A stretch of 18,116 nucleotides of DNA from Lysobacteraceae bacterium (GCA_020201295.1 JAIVHA010000005.1:7836-25951), one strand, 5' to 3'; positions 1-6,777 are shown, counted from the stretch's first letter. The notes: generated by a model not told the origin, from the letters alone. A program made the numbers and translations.

Positions 1-1
1 G

Positions 2-1345
2 GAGCAAGGGGCCTACACGGACAAGGGCGTCCTGTGTGATTCCGGCGCCTTCGATGGCCTGGATTTCGCCGCGGCCTTCCAGGCCATCGCCGGGGAGCTG
101 GAAAAGCAGGGCAAGGGCCGGATCACCACCCACTACCGCTTGCGTGACTGGGGCGTGTCCCGGCAGCGGTACTGGGGCTGTCCCATTCCCATCATCCACT
201 GTCCCGACTGTGGCGACCTGCCGGTACCCGAGGACCAGCTGCCGGTGCTGTTGCCGGAGGATGTCGAACTGGAGGGCGTCGGCTCGCCCATCAAGAAGAT
301 GCCGGCCTTCTACGAAACCAGCTGCCCGAAATGCGGCGGCAAGGCCGAACGCGAGACCGACACCTTCGATACCTTCTTCGAGTCCTCCTGGTACTACGCC
401 CGCTTCACCGGGCCGGACAACGAGACGTCCATGCTGGACCAGCGCGCCAATTACTGGCTGCCCGTGGACCAGTACATCGGCGGCATCGAGCACGCCGTGC
501 TGCACCTGCTCTATGCGCGTTTCTTCCACAAGCTGATGCGCGACGCGGGCCTGCTGAACAGCGACGAACCCTTCACCCGTCTGCTCACCCAGGGTATGGT
601 GCTCAAGGATGGCAGCAAGATGTCCAAGTCCAAGGGCAATACCGTCGACCCGCAGGAACTGATCAATCGCTACGGCGCCGATACCGTGCGCCTGTTCACC
701 ATGTTCGCCGCGCCGCCGGAACAGTCCCTGGAATGGTCCGATTCCGGGGTGGAAGGTGCCTATCGTTTCCTCAAGCGTTTATGGAAGGCCGTGCAGGAAC
801 ACGCGAGCAAGGGTGCGGCCCCGGCGCTCGACCGTGACCAGCTCGATGCCGCCCAGCGCGCCCTGCGTCGCAAGGTGCACGAGACGATCCAGAAGGTGAG
901 TGACGACGTGGGTCGTCGCTATACCTTCAACACCGCCATCGCCGCCAATATGGAACTGCTCAATGAACTGGCGCGCTTCCAGGACGACAGCGATGCCGGC
1001 CGCGCCGTACTGCAGGAGGCGCTGGAGAGCACGGTGCTGATGCTGGCGCCCATCGTGCCGCACATCGCCCATGGCCTGTGGCAGTCCCTTGGCCACGGAG
1101 AAGCGGTGGTGGACTGCCGCTGGCCGGAATTCGATCCCGCCGCCTTGGTGCAGGAAAACGCCGAGATCGTGGTGCAGGTGAACGGCAAGCTGCGCGGTCG
1201 GGTGACGGTGCCGGCCCAGGCCGACCGCGATGCCATCGAGGCCGCGGCCCTGGCCGATGAGAATGTACAGAAGTTCCTTGTCGGTGGGACGCTGCGCAAG
1301 GTGATCGTGGTGCCGGGCAAGCTGGTCAACCTGGTGGTGCAATGA
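2..1345 (+). CDS. leuS: Leucine-tRNA ligase, C-terminal part (5' end outside window)
   Basis: Leucyl-tRNA synthetase is a cytoplasmic class Ia enzyme that charges tRNA-Leu with leucine using ATP. The frame is open from base 2, so the start lies upstream; about 447 residues are visible, roughly the C-terminal half of a family of about 860. Seen in order: the end of the editing/catalytic region (RDWGVSRQRYWGCPIPI), a Cys-rich zinc-type segment (CPDCGD, then CPKCGG), the aromatic SSWYYARF catalytic segment, GGIEHAVLHLLYARF, the KMSKS loop (DGSKMSKSKGN), an alpha-helical anticodon-binding domain, and the small C-terminal domain ending VVPGKLVNLVVQ. The stop overlaps the lptE start (ATGA), suggesting translational coupling. 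No damage is seen in the visible part. Confidence 0.97.
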   Translation, partial: EQGAYTDKGVLCDSGAFDGLDFAAAFQAIAGELEKQGKGRITTHYRLRDWGVSRQRYWGCPIPIIHCPDCGDLPVPEDQLPVLLPEDVELEGVGSPIKKMPAFYETSCPKCGGKAERETDTFDTFFESSWYYARFTGPDNETSMLDQRANYWLPVDQYIGGIEHAVLHLLYARFFHKLMRDAGLLNSDEPFTRLLTQGMVLKDGSKMSKSKGNTVDPQELINRYGADTVRLFTMFAAPPEQSLEWSDSGVEGAYRFLKRLWKAVQEHASKGAAPALDRDQLDAAQRALRRKVHETIQKVSDDVGRRYTFNTAIAANMELLNELARFQDDSDAGRAVLQEALESTVLMLAPIVPHIAHGLWQSLGHGEAVVDCRWPEFDPAALVQENAEIVVQVNGKLRGRVTVPAQADRDAIEAAALADENVQKFLVGGTLRKVIVVPGKLVNLVVQ

Positions 1346-1842
1346 AGACCGGGGCCGGATCCGTGCGGTTCTGGTGGCTGGGTATGATCCTGCTGCTGAG
1401 TGCCTGTGGCTTCCAGCTGCGCGGTACCGTGGTGCTGCCGCCGGTGATGGAGGTCACTCGCCTGGAAGGCGATCGTTTCAGCCTGCTGGTGAGTGAGCTG
1501 GACCGGGTGCTGCAGAACGCCGGTGCCCGCATGGTGGACGAAGGTGGGCAGGCCACGGCAGTACTGAAAATACTTGGCGAAAACAGTTCCCAGCGCGTCT
1601 TGTCCGTGGGCACCACGGGCCGGGTCGCGGAATACGAGCTCTACCATCGGGTGGACTACCAGCTGGAGAATCCCCAAGGCGAGGTGCTGGTGGCGAAACA
1701 GACCCTGTCGGCGCGGCGCAGCTTCCAGTTCGACGAAAATGATGTGCTGGGCAAGGCCAACGAGGAAGAAAACCTGCGCGAGGAAATGCAGCGTGACCTG
1801 GCGTTGCGCATCGTGCAGCAGCTGTCGATCCTGGCGCGGTGA
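1342..1842 (+). CDS. lptE: LPS-assembly lipoprotein LptE
   Basis: LptE is the outer-membrane lipoprotein that plugs the LptD barrel and completes the lipopolysaccharide transport bridge. The 166-residue product has a short basic N-terminus, a hydrophobic segment and a lipobox LLSAC with lipidated Cys at about residue 22, followed directly by GFQLRG, the hallmark LptE N-terminus. The C-terminal half has the expected alternating strands and a charged final helix ending LALRIVQQLSILAR. The start overlaps the leuS stop by four bases. leuS-lptE is a conserved gammaproteobacterial pair, normally followed by holA (DNA polymerase III delta). Here holA is absent, and 62 bp after the stop a REP-like palindrome begins. 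Confidence 0.93.
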   Translation: MKTGAGSVRFWWLGMILLLSACGFQLRGTVVLPPVMEVTRLEGDRFSLLVSELDRVLQNAGARMVDEGGQATAVLKILGENSSQRVLSVGTTGRVAEYELYHRVDYQLENPQGEVLVAKQTLSARRSFQFDENDVLGKANEEENLREEMQRDLALRIVQQLSILAR

Positions 1843-1904
1843 ACGCTCCGGGACTCCACGTAGCAACGGCCTCCGGCCGCGAACATCATGGTACGGGGGG
1901 TGTT

Positions 1905-1948
1905 GTAGGAGCGACGCAAGTCGCGATCGCGACTTGCGTCGCTCCTAC
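1905..1948. repeat. Perfect 44-bp palindrome, two head-to-head REP-like units
   Basis: The arms 1905-1926 and 1927-1948 are exact reverse complements with no loop. Each begins GTAGGAGCGACGCAAG and ends TCGCGA at the centre. Repeats beginning GTAGGAGCG are familiar as dispersed REP elements of gammaproteobacteria and typically start with GTAG. As RNA this would fold into a long hairpin 3' of lptE and could stabilise or terminate the leuS-lptE message, but there is no U-tract, so it is not a classical terminator. Confidence 0.85.
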
Positions 1949-1978
1949 GGCGGAATTGATGACCAATGGAACAGTGCC

Positions 1979-2908
1979 ATGCGGAAGTATGATTTGCAGG
2001 TCTGCCTCTGGCTCTTGAGCCTGGTGCTGTTGTATTCCCAGGTCCAGGCCCAGACCTTCTCCCTGCCGCCGCAGGATGTGGACCTGGTGGGCCAGGTGCG
2101 GGTCATTCCGGCTGTCCATGAAGACACCCTGCTGGATATCGCCCGCCGCTATCAACTCGGCCATGATGAAATCATCCTCGCCAATCCTGACGTGGATCGC
2201 TGGCTGCCGGGTGAGGGCACGCCCGTCACCTTGCCTACCCGCTACATACTGCCCGCGGCCGAGCGCGTCGGTCTGGTGCTCAACGTGCCCGAGATGCGCC
2301 TGTATTACTACCCTCCGGTCAAGGCCGGTGAACCCCGGGTGGTACGGACCTACCCGGTCAGTGTCGGGCGCATGGACTGGGAAACCCCGCTGGGCAGCTG
2401 GCGCATCATCAGCAAGCAGAAGGACCCGGTCTGGCGTCCGCCGGCCTCCATTCGCGCCGAGGCGGCGGAGCGCGGCGAAACCCTGCCGGAGGTAGTGCCG
2501 GCCGGCCCGGACAACCCGCTGGGGCAGCATGCCCTGCGCCTGAGCATCCCCAGCTACCTGATCCACGGCACCGACAAGCCCTGGGGCGTCGGCATGCGGG
2601 TGACGCATGGTTGCCTGCGTATGTATCCCGAGGACATCGCCGCACTCTATGACGAGATCCCGGTGGACACACCGGTGCGTATCGTCAAGCAGCCCGTCAA
2701 GATCGGCTGGCTGCTGGATACCCTGTATATCGAGGTGCATCCGCCCCTGGAGGAGGATGTGGAGGGACGGGAACATTTGATGGAGACCGCCATGGATGTC
2801 ATCCGGGCGGCGGTAGCCGAGCGTCCGGCACGTCTCAGCGGGCGTCTGATCAATGCGGCCGTGCATGAGGCGCGCGGGTATCCGGTGGCGGTTTCCCTGC
2901 CGGACTGA
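1979..2908 (+). CDS. L,D-transpeptidase, LysM + YkuD (ErfK/YbiS type)
   Basis: A periplasmic L,D-transpeptidase of 309 aa, the usual size for the ErfK/YbiS/YcfS group. In E. coli this group attaches Braun lipoprotein to peptidoglycan through meso-diaminopimelate. Seen: signal peptide with probable cleavage after VQA (residue 24), a LysM-like peptidoglycan-binding segment at about 41-90 (HEDTLLDIARRYQLG, then ILANPDVDRWLPG), and a YkuD catalytic domain at about 97-237 with HG at 196-197 and the catalytic motif HGCLR, Cys212. ATG 1979 was chosen because it begins the signal peptide; the open frame further upstream runs through lptE and the palindrome. The SD is weak (GGAA, 8 nt away). It converges with the Lpp-like gene on the other strand, its likely substrate. 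Whether it crosslinks that protein or makes 3-3 bridges is inference. Confidence 0.92.
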   Translation: MRKYDLQVCLWLLSLVLLYSQVQAQTFSLPPQDVDLVGQVRVIPAVHEDTLLDIARRYQLGHDEIILANPDVDRWLPGEGTPVTLPTRYILPAAERVGLVLNVPEMRLYYYPPVKAGEPRVVRTYPVSVGRMDWETPLGSWRIISKQKDPVWRPPASIRAEAAERGETLPEVVPAGPDNPLGQHALRLSIPSYLIHGTDKPWGVGMRVTHGCLRMYPEDIAALYDEIPVDTPVRIVKQPVKIGWLLDTLYIEVHPPLEEDVEGREHLMETAMDVIRAAVAERPARLSGRLINAAVHEARGYPVAVSLPD

Positions 2909-2956
2909 AGCGAAACCCCGCGGGACCTGATGGCCCCGCGAGGGCGGAACGCGGTG

Positions 2957-3238
2957 TTACTTGTACATGGTCTTCTTGAACATCCGATCGATCTTCGCAT
3001 CGGTGTCTTCGGACTTTGCCTTGGCGGCGGCGGCATCGGCCTGGGCCTGTTCCGCAAGGGCCTTGGCGGCGGCGGCGTCCCGGCTGGCGGCGGCGGCACT
3101 GGTGGCGGCGGAATCCGCCGTAGCCTGGGCCTGTTCCACCTGGGTGCGCAGGTTGGCAATCTCGGAGGTGCTGGCGCAGCCGCCGAGGACGATGGTGCCG
3201 GCGAGCAGTGCGCCGGTGAGCAGGGCTTTATGGTTCAT
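2957..3238 (-). CDS. Lpp/OprI-like alanine-rich murein lipoprotein
   Basis: A 93-aa outer-membrane lipoprotein. Seen: signal peptide with lipobox VLGGC (Cys21), then a heptad-like, very Ala-rich helix (about 25-80) that should form a trimeric coiled coil, and a C-terminus ending KKTMYK. The C-terminal Lys is the residue that Braun-type lipoproteins attach to peptidoglycan. The mature part is about 73 residues, longer than E. coli Lpp (58) and nearer other OprI/Lpp-like proteins. ATG 3238 was chosen because AAGGAG lies 9 nt upstream and the signal peptide starts there; an upstream in-frame extension to 3346 has no signal-peptide logic. It lies downstream of a YkuD gene on the same strand and tail-to-tail with another, which supports a covalent-tether role. 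Confidence 0.88.
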   Translation of the reverse strand: MNHKALLTGALLAGTIVLGGCASTSEIANLRTQVEQAQATADSAATSAAAASRDAAAAKALAEQAQADAAAAKAKSEDTDAKIDRMFKKTMYK

Positions 3239-3286
3239 GTCGTGAATCTCCTTGTAACGACGCTGGGAAACTGGTTGTAGCAGAGG

Positions 3287-3302
3287 CATGCGGACCCGCA
3301 TG
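3287..3302. promoter_or_regulatory. Short palindrome upstream of the Lpp-like gene, possible operator
   Basis: CATGCGG-AC-CCGCATG is a 7-bp inverted repeat with a 2-bp spacer, about 50 bp upstream of the lipoprotein start on the minus strand. It could be an operator or a minor RNA hairpin. No convincing promoter boxes were found next to it. Confidence 0.25.
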
Positions 3303-3326
3303 TACCGCGCGATGCGCATTCTCCGT

Positions 3327-3354
3327 GGCACCCGGGATAATAACAAGGGGTGCC
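3327..3354 (-). other. Stem-loop at the stop codon of the second YkuD gene
   Basis: GGCACCC (3327-3333) and GGGTGCC (3348-3354) form a 7-bp stem around a 14-base A/T-rich loop, overlapping the last base of the stop codon of the minus-strand transpeptidase gene. There is no U-tract. It may be a processing or stabilising hairpin between that gene and the lipoprotein gene, allowing different expression of the two. Confidence 0.4.
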
Positions 3355-3929
3355 TAGCGAATTATTACACGCATTCCCTCGTATACCCATTGAGCCAGGT
3401 CATCCATCTGCTCATTGGTCAGGGCAACACAGCCATTGGTCCAGTTGAAGTCCTCATGGACGACGGGATCACCATCCCCCAGGCCATGGATGCCGATGAG
3501 GCCGCCCAGGGCGGTCTGCTGGGGTGGAGTGACGCCCTGTTTCAGTGCGGCGCGAATGGCGGCGAACTCGGCGCGTGAGATGCGCCCGGTCTCCAGGCCG
3601 GCCCGCGCATGGGTCAGGTTGGGATAATCGAGGCCGAAAAAGCGGTGAAAGGAGGTCCGTTCCGCAATGCGGGTGATGCGGAATTCGCCCAGAGGGGTCT
3701 TGCCGTCCAGGGTGTGCTTGGCCTCGGTGGTGCCAAAACGGCCGATGGCGATACCCGTAAAGGCCTGGATCACCTCATCTCCCCGCTGGATACTGAGGGT
3801 CTGGGTTTGCGTGTCCACCAGTAACCACGGGTCAGGACTGGCGCTATCCGCCTGAGCCCAGGCGAGGCCGCACAGCAAAAGGCCGACGAGGGCGGATAAC
3901 CCGTTCGCCGGCCATTGATTCCATTTCAC
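3354..3929 (-). CDS. Secreted YkuD-family L,D-transpeptidase
   Basis: A 191-aa protein with a signal peptide (hydrophobic stretch about 11-24, probable cleavage after AWA, residue 25) and a single YkuD catalytic domain. The domain opens with WLLVDTQTQTLSIQRG, continues through KTPLGEFRI, and has the catalytic signature IHG (147-149) and NWTNGCVAL with Cys167. Unlike the plus-strand neighbour it has no LysM. The insertion between KTPLGEFRI and the HG motif (FGLDYPNLTHARAGLETG) is typical of the small murein L,D-transpeptidases that share the YafK/ErfK fold. Expected role: L,D-transpeptidation or carboxypeptidation of peptidoglycan in the periplasm, or attachment/release of the Lpp-like protein encoded 115 bp downstream. 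The exact reaction cannot be told from sequence. No strong SD is seen before ATG 3929. Confidence 0.88.
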   Translation of the reverse strand: MKWNQWPANGLSALVGLLLCGLAWAQADSASPDPWLLVDTQTQTLSIQRGDEVIQAFTGIAIGRFGTTEAKHTLDGKTPLGEFRITRIAERTSFHRFFGLDYPNLTHARAGLETGRISRAEFAAIRAALKQGVTPPQQTALGGLIGIHGLGDGDPVVHEDFNWTNGCVALTNEQMDDLAQWVYEGMRVIIR

Positions 3930-3989
3930 GCTCTACACCAATCCAGGGGTTCCATGCCCTGGAAGTGTTCCACAGCCATTATCGTATTA

Positions 3990-4400
3990 CTAGCGGTCCC
4001 CGAAGGGCCACCACCAGCGGCGCTGGCTCGGCTCTTCGTCGCTGGCGTTATCATCCTGGTGGACGCGGTCGCGTACTCGATCCTGGTCGCCGCTGCCATT
4101 GTTGCCCTGCCCCTGGCCCTTGGCCTTGGCTGCGTCACGGACCGCATCCGGATCCCGGTAGCGCTCACGGTCGCGGTCCAGATCACCGCTGCCATTGCCC
4201 TTCTGGTATTCCTTCTGCATCTCCTTGCGAACCTCGTTGCGCTCCTGTACCTGCTCGGCACGTTCGAGTCCCGGCGCATCGTTGTCGACGCGTCCCTGGC
4301 CACCGCCCATGCCACCACCGGGGTTTGCCGCCAGGGCGGTGGTAGAAGCCAGGGTGGCAGCCAGCAGGGCTGACATCAGGGTTGTGCGTTTGGTGTTCAT
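3990..4400 (-). CDS. Small exported Gly/Asp/Arg-rich protein of unknown function
   Basis: I do not recognise a named family. The 136-aa product has a clear Sec signal peptide (cleavage probably after ALA, residue 24) and a glycine patch (NPGGGMGGGQG). A charged helical stretch follows (ERAEQVQERNEVRKEMQKEYQ), then two copies of a GSGDxDRxRxR unit (GSGDLDRDRERYRD and GSGDQDRVRDRVHQD), and an aromatic/basic tail QRRWWWPFGDR. The mature protein looks largely disordered or helical and dense in charge, which suggests binding to envelope polymer or ions, but that is inference. ATG 4400 was chosen because AGGAAGG lies 8 nt upstream; a GTG three codons earlier abuts that SD. It is the first gene of a minus-strand series (60 bp to the YkuD gene), so it may share the envelope module's regulation. 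Confidence 0.72.
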   Translation of the reverse strand: MNTKRTTLMSALLAATLASTTALAANPGGGMGGGQGRVDNDAPGLERAEQVQERNEVRKEMQKEYQKGNGSGDLDRDRERYRDPDAVRDAAKAKGQGQGNNGSGDQDRVRDRVHQDDNASDEEPSQRRWWWPFGDR

Positions 4401-4436
4401 GGTATTCACCTTCCTATGGTTATGGTGGTTGGGTTG

Positions 4437-4477
4437 AGTATAGCTTCCTCCCGGGAGCTGAATTGAAGCTGAATCGA
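4437..4477 (-). promoter_or_regulatory. Minus-strand promoter with tandem 11-bp direct repeat
   Basis: On the minus strand TATACT (4442-4437) is a good -10 box, about 37 bp upstream of the exported-protein ATG at 4400. The -35 area is occupied by two tandem 11-mers, AGCTGAATTGA (4456-4466) and AGCTGAATCGA (4467-4477) as written on the plus strand, with one mismatch. An 11-bp phased direct repeat replacing a -35 box is the usual layout for OmpR/PhoB-family activators. No particular regulator is implied by the sequence itself. Confidence 0.45.
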
Positions 4478-4526
4478 TTCAGGCGCCGGGAAACGGGCCG
4501 CGCGCCCCGGTGCGGGACGACTGATC

Positions 4527-4555
4527 TTGCCAAACGCGGGGGGTCTCCTTATAAT
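4527..4555 (+). promoter_or_regulatory. Strong sigma70-like promoter P1 upstream of rimP
   Basis: TTGCCA (4527-4532), a 17-bp spacer and a perfect TATAAT (4550-4555). The predicted start is near 4562. A G-rich spacer and GC-rich discriminator (TCGCGC) follow the style of stable-RNA promoters. It is followed only about 45 nt later by an intrinsic terminator, so full-length product reaching rimP would need readthrough. Confidence 0.7.
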
Positions 4556-4561
4556 TCGCGC

Positions 4562-4625
4562 TCGGTCAGCTCGGGGTTTCGGAGTTGTTTGGCCCTTCTG
4601 TAAAGCCCCGTTCCCGGGGTTTTTT
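4562..4625 (+). ncRNA. Candidate short leader RNA / attenuator between P1 and its terminator
   Basis: A transcript from P1 would be about 64 nt and end at the terminator at 4606-4625. CGGGGTTT (4572-4579) can pair with AAA-G-CCCCG (4602-4610, one bulged G). This would sequester the left arm of the terminator stem, giving a possible antiterminator/terminator switch. Many gammaproteobacteria carry a tRNA gene in this position; no tRNA fold or CCA end is visible here. The alternative is that this is only the promoter and terminator left after loss of such a tRNA. Confidence 0.35.
4606..4625 (+). terminator. Intrinsic terminator 1 upstream of rimP
   Basis: Stem CCCCG (4606-4610) / CGGGG (4615-4619), TTCC loop, then six T (4620-4625). 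Classical Rho-independent form. Confidence 0.8.
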
Positions 4626-4678
4626 CGTTTCCCGGGATCGTCCTGGAAAGGACGGATTGAGCTAACCATCGGTTTGAT

Positions 4679-4707
4679 TTGGAGATTTTCGGTTTCGCTG
4701 GTATACT
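4679..4707 (+). promoter_or_regulatory. Probable rimP operon promoter P2
   Basis: TTGGAG (4679-4684), a 17-bp spacer and TATACT (4702-4707). The predicted start is near 4714, giving a leader of about 65 nt before the rimP ATG, and this leader contains the hairpin at 4744-4764. Confidence 0.6.
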
Positions 4708-4743
4708 GGCCGGCGTTTCCCGGGAATTGAGCGGTTAACGAAG

Positions 4744-4764
4744 TGGGCCTAGGGCCCATTTTTT
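4744..4764 (+). terminator. Intrinsic terminator in the rimP leader (attenuator)
   Basis: TGGGCC (4744-4749), loop TAG, GGCCCA (4753-4758), then six T (4759-4764), ending only 15 nt before the rimP start. An intrinsic terminator immediately 5' of rimP-nusA-infB matches the position and form of the predicted gammaproteobacterial rimP leader attenuator. It should be overcome for the operon to be expressed, for example by antitermination or by NusA-dependent feedback, which is inference. Confidence 0.75.
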
Positions 4765-4779
4765 GTTTGCGGTATCGGT

Positions 4780-5235
4780 ATGTCCCAGCAACCAGCGCAA
4801 TTGCGAGAGCTGATCGAGCCGGCGGTGGCCGGTCTGGGTTACGAGCTGGTGGGCGTGGAATATCGCGGCGGGTCCACCAATGGCCTGTTGCGCATCTATA
4901 TCGACCACGAGGACGGCATCACGCTGGAAGATTGCCAGGCGGTGAGCCACCAGGTCAGCGGCCTGCTGGATGTGGAGGATCCCATCCATGGCCATTATGC
5001 CCTGGAGGTGTCCTCGCCCGGACTGGACCGCCCCTTGTTCAGGGCGCAGGACTATGCGCGTTTCGCCGGTCAGCGCGTCAAGATGCGTATGCATGGCCTG
5101 GTGCAGGGCCGGCGCAATTTTACCGGGCTGCTGCTGGGCCTGGAAGGCGACAACGCCATCGTGGAAGTGGATGGCGAGGAATTTGAGTTACCGCTGGATC
5201 AGGTCGACCAGGCGCGTTTGATACCCGAATACTGA
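4780..5235 (+). CDS. rimP: Ribosome maturation factor RimP
   Basis: RimP binds the 30S subunit and is needed for late 16S rRNA/S12-dependent maturation. The 151-aa product is the usual length. The N-terminal alpha/beta domain includes GYELVGVEYRGG, LRIYIDHEDGITLEDCQAVSHQVSGLLD and the highly conserved YALEVSSPGLDRPLF. The C-terminal SH3-like domain runs from about residue 90 and ends LPLDQVDQARLIPEY. First gene of the translation operon, 24 bp from nusA. The SD is poor (GGTATCGGT before ATG), consistent with low or controlled translation of the first gene behind the leader terminator. Confidence 0.95.
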   Translation: MSQQPAQLRELIEPAVAGLGYELVGVEYRGGSTNGLLRIYIDHEDGITLEDCQAVSHQVSGLLDVEDPIHGHYALEVSSPGLDRPLFRAQDYARFAGQRVKMRMHGLVQGRRNFTGLLLGLEGDNAIVEVDGEEFELPLDQVDQARLIPEY

Positions 5236-5259
5236 GCATCCGGCTCGGAGGAAGTGGCA

Positions 5260-6777
5260 ATGAACAAAGAGATCTTGTTGGTGGTGGACGCGGTTTCCAA
5301 CGAGAAGGGCGTCGACAAGAATATTATCTTCGAGGCGATCGAAGCCGCCCTGGCATCGGCGACCAAAAAACGTGCGCTTGCCGAAATCGACGCACGGGTG
5401 AAAATCGATCGCAAGACCGGTGACTACGAGACCTTCCGGCGCTGGGAAGTGATTCCCGACGTGGACGAGGAGGGCAACCCCTATCCCATGGAATTCCCGG
5501 CGCAACAGACCACGCTGGCGGCCGCCCGCGAGGAAGACCCCGATATTCAGGTTGGCGACTTCGTCGAGGAGCAGATCGAGTCGGTGGAGTTCGGCCGTAT
5601 CGGCGCCCAGACCGCCAAGCAGGTCATCGTGCAGAAGGTGCGCGAGGCAGAGCGGGCCCAGGTCGTGGATGCCTTCCAGGATCGCATCGGTGAGCTGGTG
5701 ACCGGTATCGTCAAGCGCGTGGAGCGCGGCAACGTGTATCTCGATCTCGGCGGTAACTCCGAGGCGGTGATCTATCGCGAGGACATGATCCCCCGTGAGT
5801 CGGTGCGTGCCGGCGACCGTCTGCGTGGCTACCTGCGCGAGGTGCGTTCCGAGCCCCGTGGCCCCCAGCTGTTCATCAGTCGCGTGGCGCCGCAATTCCT
5901 CATCGAGCTGTTCAAGCTGGAAGTGCCGGAAGTGGGCCAGGGCATGATCGAGATCCTGGGCGCTGCCCGCGACCCGGGCATGCGCGCCAAGATCGCCGTC
6001 AAGTCCAATGATCCCCGTATCGACCCCGTCGGCGCCTGCGTGGGCATGCGTGGCTCGCGGGTGCAGACCGTGTCCACGGAGCTGTCCGGTGAGCGTGTGG
6101 ACATCATTCTCTGGGACGATAACGCGGCCCAGTTCGTGGTCAACGCCATGTCGCCGGCCGAGGTGGTCTCCATCGTGGTGGACGAGGACTCCCACAGTAT
6201 GGATGTGGCGGTGAATACCGAGCAGCTGTCCCAGGCCATCGGCCGTGGCGGCCAGAACGTGCGCCTCGCGAGTGAGCTGACCGGCTGGACCCTGAACGTG
6301 ATGGACGAGGCGCAGGCCGAGGAAAAAAGCGAGGCCGAGGCGCAGTCCCTGCAGAAGCTGTTCATGGAGCAGCTGGACGTGGACGAGGAAATTGCCGTTA
6401 TCCTGGTGCAGGAAGGGTTTTCCAGCGTGGAAGAAGTGGCCTATGTGCCGACCCAGGAATTGCTGGAAGTCGAGGAATTCGACGAGAGCATGGTGGAGGA
6501 ACTGCGCGGCCGGGCACGGGATGTGCTGATTACCCGCGCCATCGTCAGCGAGGAACAGCTGGGTGATGCTCAGCCGGCCCAGGACCTGCTGGAAATGGAA
6601 GGCATGGATCGCGAGCTGGCCTTTGTCCTGGCCGCGCGCGGCGTGGTCACCATGGAAGACCTGGCCGAGCAGTCGGTGGATGAATTGATGGAAATCGAGG
6701 GCATGGATGAAGAACGTGCAGGCAGTCTGATCATGACCGCGCGTGCCCCGTGGTTTGCCGAAGAAGAGCAAGCCTGA
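5260..6777 (+). CDS. nusA: Transcription termination/antitermination protein NusA
   Basis: NusA binds RNA polymerase and nascent RNA and modulates pausing, intrinsic and Rho termination, and antitermination. The 505-aa product shows an N-terminal RNAP-binding domain (MNKEILLVVDAVSNEKGV), an S1 domain at about 140-200 (TGIVKRVERGNVYLDLGG), and two KH modules, with CVGMRGSRVQ near residue 260 and IGRGGQNVRLASELTG near 327. Two C-terminal acidic repeats lie at about 365-430 and 440-500 (ILVQEGFSSVEEVAYV and VLAARGVVTMEDLAEQ), a gammaproteobacterial feature. ATG 5260 was chosen over an in-frame GTG at 5254 because GGAGGAA (5247-5253) has proper spacing only to the ATG. It is co-transcribed with rimP and infB and is the likely feedback regulator of this operon. 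Confidence 0.97.
   Translation: MNKEILLVVDAVSNEKGVDKNIIFEAIEAALASATKKRALAEIDARVKIDRKTGDYETFRRWEVIPDVDEEGNPYPMEFPAQQTTLAAAREEDPDIQVGDFVEEQIESVEFGRIGAQTAKQVIVQKVREAERAQVVDAFQDRIGELVTGIVKRVERGNVYLDLGGNSEAVIYREDMIPRESVRAGDRLRGYLREVRSEPRGPQLFISRVAPQFLIELFKLEVPEVGQGMIEILGAARDPGMRAKIAVKSNDPRIDPVGACVGMRGSRVQTVSTELSGERVDIILWDDNAAQFVVNAMSPAEVVSIVVDEDSHSMDVAVNTEQLSQAIGRGGQNVRLASELTGWTLNVMDEAQAEEKSEAEAQSLQKLFMEQLDVDEEIAVILVQEGFSSVEEVAYVPTQELLEVEEFDESMVEELRGRARDVLITRAIVSEEQLGDAQPAQDLLEMEGMDRELAFVLAARGVVTMEDLAEQSVDELMEIEGMDEERAGSLIMTARAPWFAEEEQA

Noticed and set aside
2909..2956. Intrinsic terminator between the converging transpeptidase and lipoprotein genes
   Set aside because: Only a 5-bp GCGGG/CCCGC stem without a proper U-tract; too weak to list.
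3915..4373. A 152-codon hydrophobic open frame on plus
   Set aside because: Antisense of the exported Gly/Asp/Arg protein, which has an SD and signal peptide; no SD for this frame.
4555..4625. tRNA gene upstream of rimP
   Set aside because: The interval to the terminator is only about 50 nt, with no acceptor stem, T-loop motif or CCA end.
5188..6771. A 527-codon open frame on minus opposite nusA
   Set aside because: His/Leu-rich shadow typical of the antisense of high-GC genes; nusA is unambiguous on the plus strand.
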